Assembly: GCA_903862845.1 (NCBI GenBank)
Contig: CAIOZS010000225.1
Span: 1-58,024 of the forward strand
Length of the DNA stretch: 58,024 bases
Direction of reading: 5' to 3'
Origin: an uncultured Thermoleophilia bacterium
GTDB lineage: Bacteria > Actinomycetota > Thermoleophilia > UBA2241
Of the stretch, positions 23,906 to 31,568 are shown piece by piece. The stretch's first letter is position 1. Each line of letters begins with the position of its first letter. A program made the translations under genes and the position numbers. The notes under the pieces are model-generated. The model saw only the letters and a list, made by a program, of their open reading frames with translations. It was not told where the DNA came from and made no database searches.

Positions 23906-23934
23906 TTGACGGCCTCGGCCCGGTTGGCTATCAT
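23906..23934 (+). promoter_or_regulatory. Promoter of rplU-rpmA-obgE operon
   Basis: TTGACG (23906-23911) and TATCAT (23929-23934) are separated by 17 nt, the best sigma-70-type promoter in the window. Transcription would begin near 23941, 23 nt before the rplU ATG, which has GGGGAG at 23953-23958. Confidence 0.75.
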
Positions 23935-23963
23935 CATCTGCCGTTGTCTTGTGGGGAGTTGAA

Positions 23964-24317
23964 ATGACGAAGTCCGATGTCACGTACGCGGTCATCCGCG
24001 CCGGTGGACAGCAATTCAAGGTGAGCGCCGGCGACACCATCGTGGTGGATCGCGTCGACGCCGAAGAAGGCAAGAGCGTCACCTACGATACTCTGGCCGT
24101 GCGCACGGACAGCGGTACGTTCGACGGCGACGCCGCCAAGCACGCCAAGGTCAAGGCCAGAGTCAAAGAGCATGTGCTCGGCGATAAGATCAAGGTCTTT
24201 ACCTACAAGCCCAAGAGCACGTTCAAGAAGACGAAGGGTCATCGCAGCCGGCTGAGCAAGCTGACGATCGAGTCGATCACCCTCAAGGAGCCCAAGGAGA
24301 AGCCTGATGGCGCATAA
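23964..24317 (+). CDS. rplU: 50S ribosomal protein L21
   Basis: bL21 binds 23S rRNA and is needed for large-subunit assembly. The 117-aa product shows [25 protein letters not shown] near the start and [17 protein letters not shown] near the end, both typical. It starts at ATG 23964 with a good ribosome site; the in-frame GTG at 23949 is less likely because it would precede that site. Unusually, the last 11 nt overlap the rpmA reading frame. The C-terminal tail ([15 protein letters not shown]) extends a little past the usual bL21 end. Confidence 0.96.
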   Translation: MTKSDVTYAVIRAGGQQFKVSAGDTIVVDRVDAEEGKSVTYDTLAVRTDSGTFDGDAAKHAKVKARVKEHVLGDKIKVFTYKPKSTFKKTKGHRSRLSKLTIESITLKEPKEKPDGA

Positions 24318-24561
24318 AAAGGGCGCCGGCACCAGCCGCAACGGTCGCGACTCTGAGTCCAAGCGTCTCGGTGTCAAGGCGTTCGCCGGCCAGGTGGTCC
24401 CGGCAGGATCTATCATCGTGCGCCAGCGTGGCACGAAGTTCCGCCCCGGCGAGAACACCGGCATCGGTGTCGACCACACCATCTTCGCCAAGGTGAGCGG
24501 GCGGCTCGTTTTCACCGCGAAGGGCGCTGGGCGCTTCATCTCGGTCGTCCCCGAGGCCTGA
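24307..24561 (+). CDS. rpmA: 50S ribosomal protein L27
   Basis: bL27 reaches into the peptidyl-transferase centre with its N-terminal tail. The 84-aa product begins [20 protein letters not shown], the canonical mature N-terminus. It therefore lacks the cleavable N-terminal extension found in Firmicutes, and no Prp protease would be needed. The ATG lies inside rplU; AAGGAG-type sites sit just upstream within rplU. It sits in the standard L21-L27-Obg order. Confidence 0.97.
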   Translation: MAHKKGAGTSRNGRDSESKRLGVKAFAGQVVPAGSIIVRQRGTKFRPGENTGIGVDHTIFAKVSGRLVFTAKGAGRFISVVPEA

Positions 24562-24593
24562 GCGCAGCCCGGCCCCGGCCGGCGGCCCCCATC

Positions 24594-25877
24594 ATGCTCG
24601 ACAGGGCCAGCATCTGCGTGCGCGCGGGCCGCGGCGGTAACGGCTCCATGAGCTTTCGCCGCGAGAAGTACGTGCCCAAGGGCGGTCCCGACGGCGGCGA
24701 CGGCGCTCCCGGCGGCGACGTAGTTCTGGTGGCCACGCGCCAGCTTCACGACCTCAGCCATTTCCGCCACAAGCACCACTTTCGCGCCATCGACGGCGGC
24801 CAGGGCCGCGGCGCCAACAAGCGCGGCGCCGACGGCGGCGTGCTCGAGGTCAAGGTGCCGGTGGGCACCGAGGTGCTCGGCGCCGACGGCGGCGTGCTCG
24901 GCGACCTCGTGACTGAGGGCCAGCGCCTGCTGGTCGCGCGCGGCGGCGAGGGCGGCCGCGGCAACGTCTGCTTCAAGAGCTCCACACGTCAGGCTCCGAA
25001 GTTCGCAGAGAAGGGGCTGGACGGGGAGGAGCTCTGGCTGACCCTGTCTCTGAAGCTTCTCGCCGACATCGGTCTGGTTGGGCTCCCCAACGCCGGCAAG
25101 TCGTCATTGCTCGCGGCGCTCACGCGGGCGCATCCCAAGATCGCCGCCTACCCGTTCACAACCATCGAGCCCAACCTCGGCGTTCTCTACCTGGGCGAAG
25201 GCACGGCCGTCATCGCCGACATCCCCGGCCTTATCGAAGGAGCCAGCGACGGTGCCGGCCTCGGGCACCGCTTTCTGGCGCACATCGAGCGCACGGCGCT
25301 GCTGATGTACGTGCTCGACGGAGGGGACGGGCCGGCCGCCTGGCCGGGAGCGCTGGCCACGGTCCGCGGTGAGCTCGGCGCCTTCCGCGCCGAGCTCCTC
25401 GAGCGGCCCGCCGTCGTGGTCGTGAACAAGGCCGACCTGCTGGACGCCACCGGCAGCGAAGAGGCCGGCGCGTTTCTTGCCGGCCTCGCGTGGCCGGCGG
25501 CGTCGCTCCTGGTCTCCGCCCAGGGCGGCGACGGGCTGGACGAGCTGGTGGCGGCGCTCGCCGGCGTCATGGCGGGCGCCCGCGAGGCGCAGGCCGCGGC
25601 CGCCGCCGCCGACGCGGCCGCGGCTGCGGCGGTCGTGCTGCGCCCTGCCGATGGCCGCCTCGAGTCCTTCACCGTGGAGCGCGACGGCGAGCACTTCGTG
25701 GTGCGCGGGGTGCAGATTGAGCGCCTGTTCGCCAAGGCAGACCTGGGCAACGAGGACGCCGTCGCCTACCTGCAGCAGCTCATCGAGCGCGCCGGGCTCA
25801 ACGATGCCCTGCGCGCCGCCGGCGCGATGCCCGGCGACACCGTCGTCGTAGGCGCCCAGGAGCTCGAATTCGCGTGA
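24594..25877 (+). CDS. obgE: Obg-family ribosome-assembly GTPase
   Basis: Obg (CgtA) is a GTPase that monitors 50S maturation and responds to ppGpp. The 427-aa product has the three parts of the family. The Gly-rich Obg fold is at about 1-157 ([21 protein letters not shown]). The G domain has GLPNAGKSS at 163-171, [10 protein letters not shown] and VVVNKADL. The C-terminal OCT domain follows a poly-Ala linker ([15 protein letters not shown]; then [17 protein letters not shown]). The OCT domain is typical of Gram-positive and actinobacterial Obg. Its stop overlaps the proB GTG start by 4 nt. Confidence 0.97.
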   Translation: MLDRASICVRAGRGGNGSMSFRREKYVPKGGPDGGDGAPGGDVVLVATRQLHDLSHFRHKHHFRAIDGGQGRGANKRGADGGVLEVKVPVGTEVLGADGGVLGDLVTEGQRLLVARGGEGGRGNVCFKSSTRQAPKFAEKGLDGEELWLTLSLKLLADIGLVGLPNAGKSSLLAALTRAHPKIAAYPFTTIEPNLGVLYLGEGTAVIADIPGLIEGASDGAGLGHRFLAHIERTALLMYVLDGGDGPAAWPGALATVRGELGAFRAELLERPAVVVVNKADLLDATGSEEAGAFLAGLAWPAASLLVSAQGGDGLDELVAALAGVMAGAREAQAAAAAADAAAAAAVVLRPADGRLESFTVERDGEHFVVRGVQIERLFAKADLGNEDAVAYLQQLIERAGLNDALRAAGAMPGDTVVVGAQELEFA

Positions 25878-26980
25878 AGACGATCGTCGTCAAAGTCGGC
25901 TCGAGCACCGTGGCCGACGATCACCTGCGTCTGCGGCGCCGCCTGCTCGCCGGCCTGGCCGGCGACGTAGCGGAGCTCGTGCACGGCGGACGCCGCGTCG
26001 TTCTCGTCTCCAGCGGGGCCATCGCCTGCGGCCAGCACGTGCTGGGCGTCGCCGAGCGGCCGCGCCTGGTGCCGGCCCTGCAGGCCGCATCCGCGGTGGG
26101 CCAGGGCCGCTTGTTCGCCCACTACGAGCGACTTTTCGGCGACCACGAGCTGATCGCCGCGCAGGTGCTCCTCACGAGCGACGACTTCGCGCGGCGCACG
26201 AGCTACGTCAATGCGCGTAACACGCTGCGCAGGCTCCTCGGCTGGGGCGTGGTGCCCGTGGTCAACGAGAACGACACCACCGCTACCGACGAGATCCGCT
26301 TCGGCGACAACGACGTGCTTGCCGCCCAGGTGGCCATCATGCTCCGCGCCTCGATGCTGGTGCTCCTCACGGATCAGGACGGGCTCTACACCAGCGACCC
26401 GCGGCGCGACCCAGGGGCCCGCCTTGTCGAGCGCGTCGAGCACCCGCGCGACCTCGTCGCGCTCGACGTCGGCGAGGCGTCCCGGCGCGGCGCCGGGGGG
26501 ATGCGCGGCAAGGTGGCGGCCGCCGTCATGGCCGCCGCCGCCGACGTGCGCACCGTGATCGCCAACGGCGCCCGGCCGGGCGTCCTTGCGGCCGCCGTCG
26601 CCGGAGAACCGGTGGGGACCATCGTGTCCCCGCGGCCGGCCGGCGTGTCGGCCTTCAAGCTCTGGCTGCGCTATGCCAAGCCTGTGCGTGGTACGCTTGA
26701 GGTCGACGCCGGTGCCGTGCGGGCTCTGGCGTCGGGGGGTGGCAGCCTGCTACCGGTCGGTGTGCACGCCGTCCATGGCGGCTTCGCTGCCGGCGACGCG
26801 GTCGCCATCGTCGACGCGGGCGGCCTTGAGATCGCCCGAGGGCTGGCCACGATGAGCGCCCGCGACGTGCGCCGGGTGCGCGGTCTGCGCAGCGATGAGC
26901 TGCGCGCGCTGAGCCCCCATCTCGAGGACGAAGTGGTGCACCGGGACTGCCTGGTGCTGGTCGGCGAGGAGGCCGAGTGA
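25874..26980 (+). CDS. proB: Glutamate 5-kinase
   Basis: ProB phosphorylates L-glutamate, the first and usually feedback-inhibited step of proline synthesis. The 368-aa product has an amino acid kinase domain starting [16 protein letters not shown], with VLVSSGAIACG, VVPVVNENDTTATDEIRFGDND and TDQDGLYTSDPRRDPGA. A C-terminal PUA domain begins at about 275. The GTG start overlaps obgE, and the stop overlaps proA (GTGA), so obgE-proB-proA are read as one coupled unit. Confidence 0.97.
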   Translation: MKTIVVKVGSSTVADDHLRLRRRLLAGLAGDVAELVHGGRRVVLVSSGAIACGQHVLGVAERPRLVPALQAASAVGQGRLFAHYERLFGDHELIAAQVLLTSDDFARRTSYVNARNTLRRLLGWGVVPVVNENDTTATDEIRFGDNDVLAAQVAIMLRASMLVLLTDQDGLYTSDPRRDPGARLVERVEHPRDLVALDVGEASRRGAGGMRGKVAAAVMAAAADVRTVIANGARPGVLAAAVAGEPVGTIVSPRPAGVSAFKLWLRYAKPVRGTLEVDAGAVRALASGGGSLLPVGVHAVHGGFAAGDAVAIVDAGGLEIARGLATMSARDVRRVRGLRSDELRALSPHLEDEVVHRDCLVLVGEEAE

Positions 26981-28224
26981 GCGTGCAACAGACCTGTGCG
27001 GCGGCGCAGCGCGCCTCGCGCGTATTGGCCGGCCTCACTCGGGCGCGCAAGGATGAGGCGCTCGGCAACGTCGCCGACGCCCTCGCCCGCCGCGCCGCCG
27101 AGATCCTCGCCGAGAACGCCGAGGACCTGCGCCTGGCCCGCGAGAACCGGCTCCCCGACGCGCTCGTCGATCGCCTGCTTCTCGACGAAGACCGCCTGCG
27201 CGAGGTGGCGGCGAGCGTGCGCGCCCTGGCGGCGCTGCCCGACCCCGTCGGGCAGCTGGTCGACGGCTGGCGCCTCGCGAACGGCGTCGAGCTGCGCAAG
27301 GTCCGCGTGCCTCTGGGCGTCGTCGCCGTGATCTACGAGGCGCGCCCCGGCGTCACCGTCGACGCCGCGTGCCTGTGTCTCAAGACCGGCAACGCCGTCA
27401 TCCTGCGGTGCGGCAGCGCCGCCATGCACTCCAGCCGCATCCTCTCCGAGGTGGTCCAGGGTGCCGTCATCGCAGCCGGTCTGCCGCGGGAGGCGGTCTC
27501 GTACCTCACGCCGGATCGCCGCGAGCTCGACGAGCTGCTGGAACAGCGCCGCTACGTCGATCTCGTCATCCCGCGCGGCGGCGAGGAGCTCAAGGACTAC
27601 CTCATGCAGCACAGCAAGGTCCCGGTGATCTACGCGGCCGGCGGCAACTGTCACGTCTACGTCGATGCCGCGGCCGACCTGGACAAGGCTGTGCCCATCA
27701 TCGTCAACGCCAAGTGTCAGCGCCCCGGCGTCTGCAACGCCATCGAGACGCTGCTCGTCCACCGCGACGTGGCCGTCGCGCTCCTGCCGCGCGCCGTCGA
27801 AGAGCTGAAGCGGCGCGGCGTCGAGCTGGTGGTCGACAAGGCTGCCGCCGACGTGCTGGGCGATCCGTCACTGAAGCGCGCCAACAAGACGCACTACGAG
27901 ACCGAGTTCCTGGCGCTCAAGCTCGCCGTGCGCGTCGTCGACTCCCTGGACGAAGCCCTGGAACACATCGCCACGTACGGCACGCACCACTCCGAAGCGA
28001 TCGTCACCGAAGACCTCGGCGCCGCCCGCCGGTTCACCGCCGAGGTCGACGCCGCCTGCGTGTACGTCAACGTGTCGACGCGCTTCACCGACGGCGGCGA
28101 GTTCGGGCTCGGCGCGGAGATGGGCATCTCCACGCAGAAGCTTCATGTCCGCGGCCCCATCGCCCTCCAGGAGCTCACCTGCGTCAAGTACGAGCTGTGG
28201 GGCGACGGACAGGTGCGCCCCTAG
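26977..28224 (+). CDS. proA: Gamma-glutamyl phosphate reductase
   Basis: ProA reduces gamma-glutamyl phosphate to glutamate semialdehyde with NADPH, the second step of proline synthesis. The 415-aa product matches the family end to end. Landmarks are RVPLGVVAVIYEARPGVTVD, the catalytic cysteine in KCQRPGVCNAIETLLV, and TFGLGAE-like FGLGAEMGISTQKLHVRGP near the C-terminus. The GTG start overlaps proB by 4 nt. proC is not in the window. Confidence 0.97.
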   Translation: MSVQQTCAAAQRASRVLAGLTRARKDEALGNVADALARRAAEILAENAEDLRLARENRLPDALVDRLLLDEDRLREVAASVRALAALPDPVGQLVDGWRLANGVELRKVRVPLGVVAVIYEARPGVTVDAACLCLKTGNAVILRCGSAAMHSSRILSEVVQGAVIAAGLPREAVSYLTPDRRELDELLEQRRYVDLVIPRGGEELKDYLMQHSKVPVIYAAGGNCHVYVDAAADLDKAVPIIVNAKCQRPGVCNAIETLLVHRDVAVALLPRAVEELKRRGVELVVDKAAADVLGDPSLKRANKTHYETEFLALKLAVRVVDSLDEALEHIATYGTHHSEAIVTEDLGAARRFTAEVDAACVYVNVSTRFTDGGEFGLGAEMGISTQKLHVRGPIALQELTCVKYELWGDGQVRP

Positions 28225-28228
28225 CGCC

Positions 28229-28837
28229 GTGCACGAGGCACGTCCGCGTCTCGGCATTCTCGGCGGCAGCTTCGACCCGCCGCACATCGGCCATCTCGTC
28301 ATCGCCTCCGAGGCGCACGCGCGGCTCTCTCTCGAGCGCGTGCTCTTCGTGCCGGCAGCCGCGCCGCCGCACAAGGACCTCGCAGAGCGCACGGCGGCGG
28401 GCGTCCGCCTCGAGATGACCGCGCTGGCCGTCGCCGAAGACATCCGCTTCGTCGAGTCGGGCCTGGAGATCGAGCGCGGCCTCGTGTATACGCGCGACAC
28501 GCTGGGCGCCGTGGCCGAGCGCTTCCCGGGGCGCGACCTCGTGTTCATCATGGGCTCCGATTCGCTCCTGCAGCTCGACACGTGGTGCGACCCCGAGGGC
28601 GTGCTCGCGCGCTGCACCCTTGCCGTGGCGCCGCGGCCCGGCGATGACCCTGCGCTCGTCGCGGCTGCCGTGACGCGCTGGGGCGCCGGCCGGGTCACGA
28701 TTCTCGACGCCCCGCCGGTCGGCGTCTCCTCGAGCCAGATCAGGGCGCGCGTCGCCGGGGGCCTGCCCATTCGCTATCTTGTGCCGGAAACCGTTCAGGA
28801 GCTCATTTTCGAGCGCGGCCTGTACCGGTTCGCGTGA
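28229..28837 (+). CDS. nadD: Nicotinate-nucleotide adenylyltransferase
   Basis: NadD makes deamido-NAD from nicotinate mononucleotide and ATP. The GTG at 28229 gives a 202-aa protein beginning MHEARPRLGILGGSFDPPHIG; His19 and His22 lie in the nucleotidyltransferase HxGH-type motif. Further signatures are DLVFIMGSDSLLQLDTW and VGVSSSQIRARV near the C-terminus, the ISSTxIR equivalent. The gap to proA is only 4 nt and no clear ribosome site is visible, so coupling is likely. yqeK overlaps its stop, the common nadD-yqeK-rsfS arrangement. Confidence 0.95.
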   Translation: MHEARPRLGILGGSFDPPHIGHLVIASEAHARLSLERVLFVPAAAPPHKDLAERTAAGVRLEMTALAVAEDIRFVESGLEIERGLVYTRDTLGAVAERFPGRDLVFIMGSDSLLQLDTWCDPEGVLARCTLAVAPRPGDDPALVAAAVTRWGAGRVTILDAPPVGVSSSQIRARVAGGLPIRYLVPETVQELIFERGLYRFA

Positions 28838-29397
28838 TCGATCGCGCGCAGGCAGAGCTGCTCATCGCCGAGCGCCTGCCGGAGAAGCGCCGCGAGCACT
28901 CGCGGCGCGTGGCGGCCGAAGCCGCGGAGCTGGCGCGGCGCTTCGGCGCCGCGCCCGAAGCGGCGGCGATCGCCGGCCTGCTGCACGACTACTGCCGGGA
29001 TCTCAGCGACGCCGAGACGCTGGCCGCTGCCGCGCGCTACGGCCTCGCGGTAGGGCCGATCGCGGCGCGGCGTCCCAAGCACATCCTTCACGGCCCCGTG
29101 GCCGCCGCCGAGCTGTCCGCGGCCGGCCTCGACGCGGACATCGCCGCTGCGATCGCCCGCCACACCACCGGCGGTCCCGGCATGACGATACTCGAGAAGT
29201 GCCTGTATGTGGCCGACTTCTGCGAGCCCGGCCGCGCGTTCCCGGGCCTCGATGAGGTGCGCGCTCTGGCGCGCGCCTCGCTCGACGCGGCCGTGGCGGC
29301 CGCGGTCCGCATCAGCCTGCTCGACCTCATCGGCCGCGGGCGCGGGGTGGTTCCCGAGGCTCTGGCGTTGTACAACGAGACCCATGCCGGCAACTAA
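28834..29397 (+). CDS. yqeK: HD-domain protein YqeK, probable symmetrical Ap4A hydrolase
   Basis: YqeK-family HD proteins hydrolyse diadenosine tetraphosphate to two ADP. The 187-aa product carries the HD metal ligands: His22 (EHSRRV), His51-Asp52 (LLHDYCRDL), histidines in RPKHILHG and ARHTTGG, and Asp in YVADFCEPGR. The GTG at 28834 overlaps the nadD stop, and the 3' end overlaps the next gene by 14 nt. The assignment relies on both the HD pattern and the nadD-rsfS context. Confidence 0.92.
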   Translation: MIDRAQAELLIAERLPEKRREHSRRVAAEAAELARRFGAAPEAAAIAGLLHDYCRDLSDAETLAAAARYGLAVGPIAARRPKHILHGPVAAAELSAAGLDADIAAAIARHTTGGPGMTILEKCLYVADFCEPGRAFPGLDEVRALARASLDAAVAAAVRISLLDLIGRGRGVVPEALALYNETHAGN

Positions 29398-30547
29398 AGG
29401 CTACAGGCTCGATCGTCTGCGCCGGCGCCGCCGCACGAAGGCGGAGCTCTGGCAAGCTTGGGTACTCTACGCCCTCGCCGGCGCCGTTGCCTTCGGCGCC
29501 GTGCTCGGCGCCTGGTACTTCGGATCGCGCTGGCTGAAGAAGCCTGAGGAGCAGATGAAACCCGGGTACCTTGCGCTCGTCACCCTGACCGCGCCGGGGT
29601 CCGGCGTGCCTGTGGCGGCCGCGCTGGTCGTCAAGGACCCGGCCGCCGGGGCTCCCGCCCTGTACGTGATCCCCAAGGAGCTGCTGCTCGAAGGGCCGAA
29701 CGGGGAGTACGTCTTCGCCGGCGACGCGATGGCGGCGGGCACCCTCAAGCAGGATCTGCAGCGCGTCGTGGGCGCCTCCATCGACGCGCAGTACGAGCTG
29801 CCGGTCACCGCCCTCGGCGACCTCACCGCGGCCGGGGAGTACCAGATCTCGCTGCGGGACCCCGTCGAGCTCGACGTCGCGGGCACGCCGCGCATGTTCA
29901 AGAAGGGCAGCACCGTTGTGTCGGCCGCGGAAGTACCCGCGCTCTTCGCCGCCAGCGGGCCGAGCGGCTACGACGCCTGGCGCATGCAGGAGGCGCTCTG
30001 GAACGCGGTGCTCGACGCGGCGGCGCTGCGCCCGGGCGACGTGCGGGCCAAGGCGGTCGGCGCCGCCGCGGCGCGAGCCTCGGGCGCCTCCGACTCGCGG
30101 TATCTCGACGACGCGCTCACAGGGCTCACCGGCGGTGAAGCCGTGGTGGCTCGCTTCCCGTCGCACTCACGCGTGGCCGAGGGTCAGTTCGCCTTCGTCC
30201 CCAAGGGCGACGACATCATGGCGCAGATCACGCGCAAGGCGCCGGGCTTTCGCGGTCGCTCTACGGTCGTCGTGCGCAACGGCAGTGGGCGCGTGGGCGC
30301 CGGCCAGGCTGTCGCGGAGCAGCTTGCCATCCTGGACGTCAACCTTCCGCCGCCGACCAATGCCGACACCTTCGACTACCGCCAGACGCAGATCCTTGCG
30401 GGCAGCCAGGCCCTTCCGTTGGCCGAGGACATCCGTGCTATACTCGGTCGCGGCGTCGTCCTCGACGGCGCGGACCTGCCGGCAGACACGGTCGTGGTCA
30501 TAGTCGGCGCCGACGCCAAGAACACCGAGCCAAAGGACCAGCCGTAG
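29384..30547 (+). CDS. Membrane-anchored protein with C-terminal LytR_C domain
   Basis: The 387-aa product has a very basic N-terminus (YRLDRLRRRRRTKAELW), one membrane helix (about 26-48) and a large extracytoplasmic part. The last 95 residues fit the LytR_C domain (STVVVRNGSGRVGAGQAVAEQ, then ILGRGVVLDGADLPADTVVV). The middle (about 60-270) occupies the place of an LCP catalytic domain, but I cannot find the usual Arg-rich LCP motifs, so it is degenerate or unrelated. The gene is in the position where LytR-type genes lie between yqeK and rsfS in many Gram-positives. A role in attaching glycopolymers to the wall is therefore only a possibility. Confidence 0.72.
   Translation: MPATKGYRLDRLRRRRRTKAELWQAWVLYALAGAVAFGAVLGAWYFGSRWLKKPEEQMKPGYLALVTLTAPGSGVPVAAALVVKDPAAGAPALYVIPKELLLEGPNGEYVFAGDAMAAGTLKQDLQRVVGASIDAQYELPVTALGDLTAAGEYQISLRDPVELDVAGTPRMFKKGSTVVSAAEVPALFAASGPSGYDAWRMQEALWNAVLDAAALRPGDVRAKAVGAAAARASGASDSRYLDDALTGLTGGEAVVARFPSHSRVAEGQFAFVPKGDDIMAQITRKAPGFRGRSTVVVRNGSGRVGAGQAVAEQLAILDVNLPPPTNADTFDYRQTQILAGSQALPLAEDIRAILGRGVVLDGADLPADTVVVIVGADAKNTEPKDQP
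30436..30444 (+). promoter_or_regulatory. Extended -10 promoter inside the LytR_C gene, upstream of rsfS
   Basis: TGCTATACT is an extended -10 element (TGn plus TATACT at 30439-30444), about 100 nt before rsfS. It would let rsfS and downstream genes be transcribed independently. It lies in coding sequence, so it could be coincidental. Confidence 0.4.
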
Positions 30548-30912
30548 CACTCGAAGCAGAGCTCACGACGGCAGAAGAGCTGGCGCGCGACATCGCCGCG
30601 CATGCCGCCGACAAGAAGGCCGAGGACATCGTCGTCCTCGCGATGGGCGACGCCGTCAGCTGGACAGACTTCTTCGTGATCGCCACCGGTGCCAACCCCC
30701 GCCAGACCAAAGCCATCGCCGCGGAGATCGAGGGCAAGCTTCGCGCGCGACGGCGCGCGGCGCGCGTGGAGGGCGAGCGCGAAGCCGAGTGGATCCTGAT
30801 CGACTTCATCGACGTGGTCGTCCACGTCTTCACGCCGGCGGCGCGCGCCTTCTATCGCCTCGAGACGCTCTGGGGTGACGTCCCTCGCCTAGCCCTCGTC
30901 GTGCAGGGCTGA
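30544..30912 (+). CDS. rsfS: Ribosomal silencing factor RsfS
   Basis: RsfS binds L14 and blocks subunit joining under starvation. The family core is clear: ADKKAEDIVVLAMGDAVSW, DFFVIATGANPRQTKAIA, WILIDFIDVVVHVFTPAARAFY, RLETLWGDVP. The first ATG in this frame (30643) falls inside the fold and would delete its first helix; no ATG, GTG or TTG occurs upstream in the open frame I checked. AAAGGA at 30532-30537 followed by 6 nt leads to a GTA at 30544 that overlaps the previous stop (GTAG). From there the protein is 122 aa, the normal actinobacterial size. CTG at 30580 is the other option. Confidence 0.88.
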   Translation, partial: VALEAELTTAEELARDIAAHAADKKAEDIVVLAMGDAVSWTDFFVIATGANPRQTKAIAAEIEGKLRARRRAARVEGEREAEWILIDFIDVVVHVFTPAARAFYRLETLWGDVPRLALVVQG

Positions 30913-30968
30913 CGAGGCGAACGGCGAACGTGCCGGCAATGTCCACACGAGCCGTGGGGAGGACTCAC

Positions 30969-31487
30969 ATGCCCAAGCCGATCTGCGCGGCGTGCGCCGC
31001 GCTCATCCTCGTCCTGGCATTCGCGGCTGTGGCGGCGGGACCGGTGCGTGCTTCCGACGGCACGACCGGCGAGGCCGTCATGCTCCGGCTCATCAATCAC
31101 GCCCGCACGCAACGTGGGCTGGCGCCTTTGCGCGTGCACGCGGCGCTGAGCCGCGCCGCCGTGGCACACTCCCGCGACATGATGCGCCGTCACTACTTCT
31201 CGCACTCGTCGCCGGGCGGCGCGAGCTGCGCCACTCGCGCGCGCCGCGCCGGCTATGCGACGAGCGGCTGTCGTTCCTGGGCGATCTCCGAGGTGATCGG
31301 CTGGGGCATGAGCATCGTCGGCACGCCGGAGGCCGTCTTCAGCGCCTGGATGCAGTCTGCGTACCATCGCACGATCATCCTCGGCCGGCGCTGGCGCGAC
31401 GTCGGCGTCGGCTGCGTCTCCGGCGCGTTCAACGGCGCCTCGGGGTCGTGGATGTACACAGTCGACGTGGCGCGCCGCAGCAAGTAG
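30969..31487 (+). CDS. Secreted CAP/SCP-domain protein
   Basis: The 172-aa product starts with a signal peptide (MPKPICAACAALILVLAFAA, probable cleavage after VRA near residue 28). A CAP domain of the bacterial YkwD type follows: MLRLINHARTQRGLAPL, HSRDMMRRHYFSHSSP, ISEVIGWG, YHRTIILGRRWRDVGVGC. The CAP cavity residues His (FSH) and Glu (SEV) are present. Three cysteines suggest a disulfide. The ATG at 30969 has GGGGAGG 6 nt upstream; an in-frame GTG at 30930 lacks it. CAP proteins are secreted and their roles vary. It may be co-transcribed with rsfS but has no obvious functional link to it. Confidence 0.87.
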   Translation: MPKPICAACAALILVLAFAAVAAGPVRASDGTTGEAVMLRLINHARTQRGLAPLRVHAALSRAAVAHSRDMMRRHYFSHSSPGGASCATRARRAGYATSGCRSWAISEVIGWGMSIVGTPEAVFSAWMQSAYHRTIILGRRWRDVGVGCVSGAFNGASGSWMYTVDVARRSK

Positions 31488-31522
31488 CGTCCGCGCGCCG
31501 CCGCTCTGCCTTCCCGGCGCGA

Positions 31523-31552
31523 TTGACCAGACGCTTGGCGCGGGGGTAAGAT
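31523..31552 (+). promoter_or_regulatory. Promoter of dinB
   Basis: TTGACC (31523-31528) and TAAGAT (31547-31552) are spaced by 18 nt. The predicted transcription start is near 31559, only 2 nt before the ATG, so the mRNA would be almost leaderless. No ribosome site is present. Confidence 0.65.
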
Positions 31553-31568
31553 GCGAACATATGTTCGC
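31553..31568. promoter_or_regulatory. LexA (SOS) operator over the dinB start codon
   Basis: GCGAACATATGTTCGC is a perfect 16-bp palindrome containing CGAAC-N4-GTTCG, the LexA box of Bacillus and Actinobacteria. It touches the -10 box and contains the ATG of dinB (31561-31563), so bound LexA would cover the transcription start. Confidence 0.9.
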
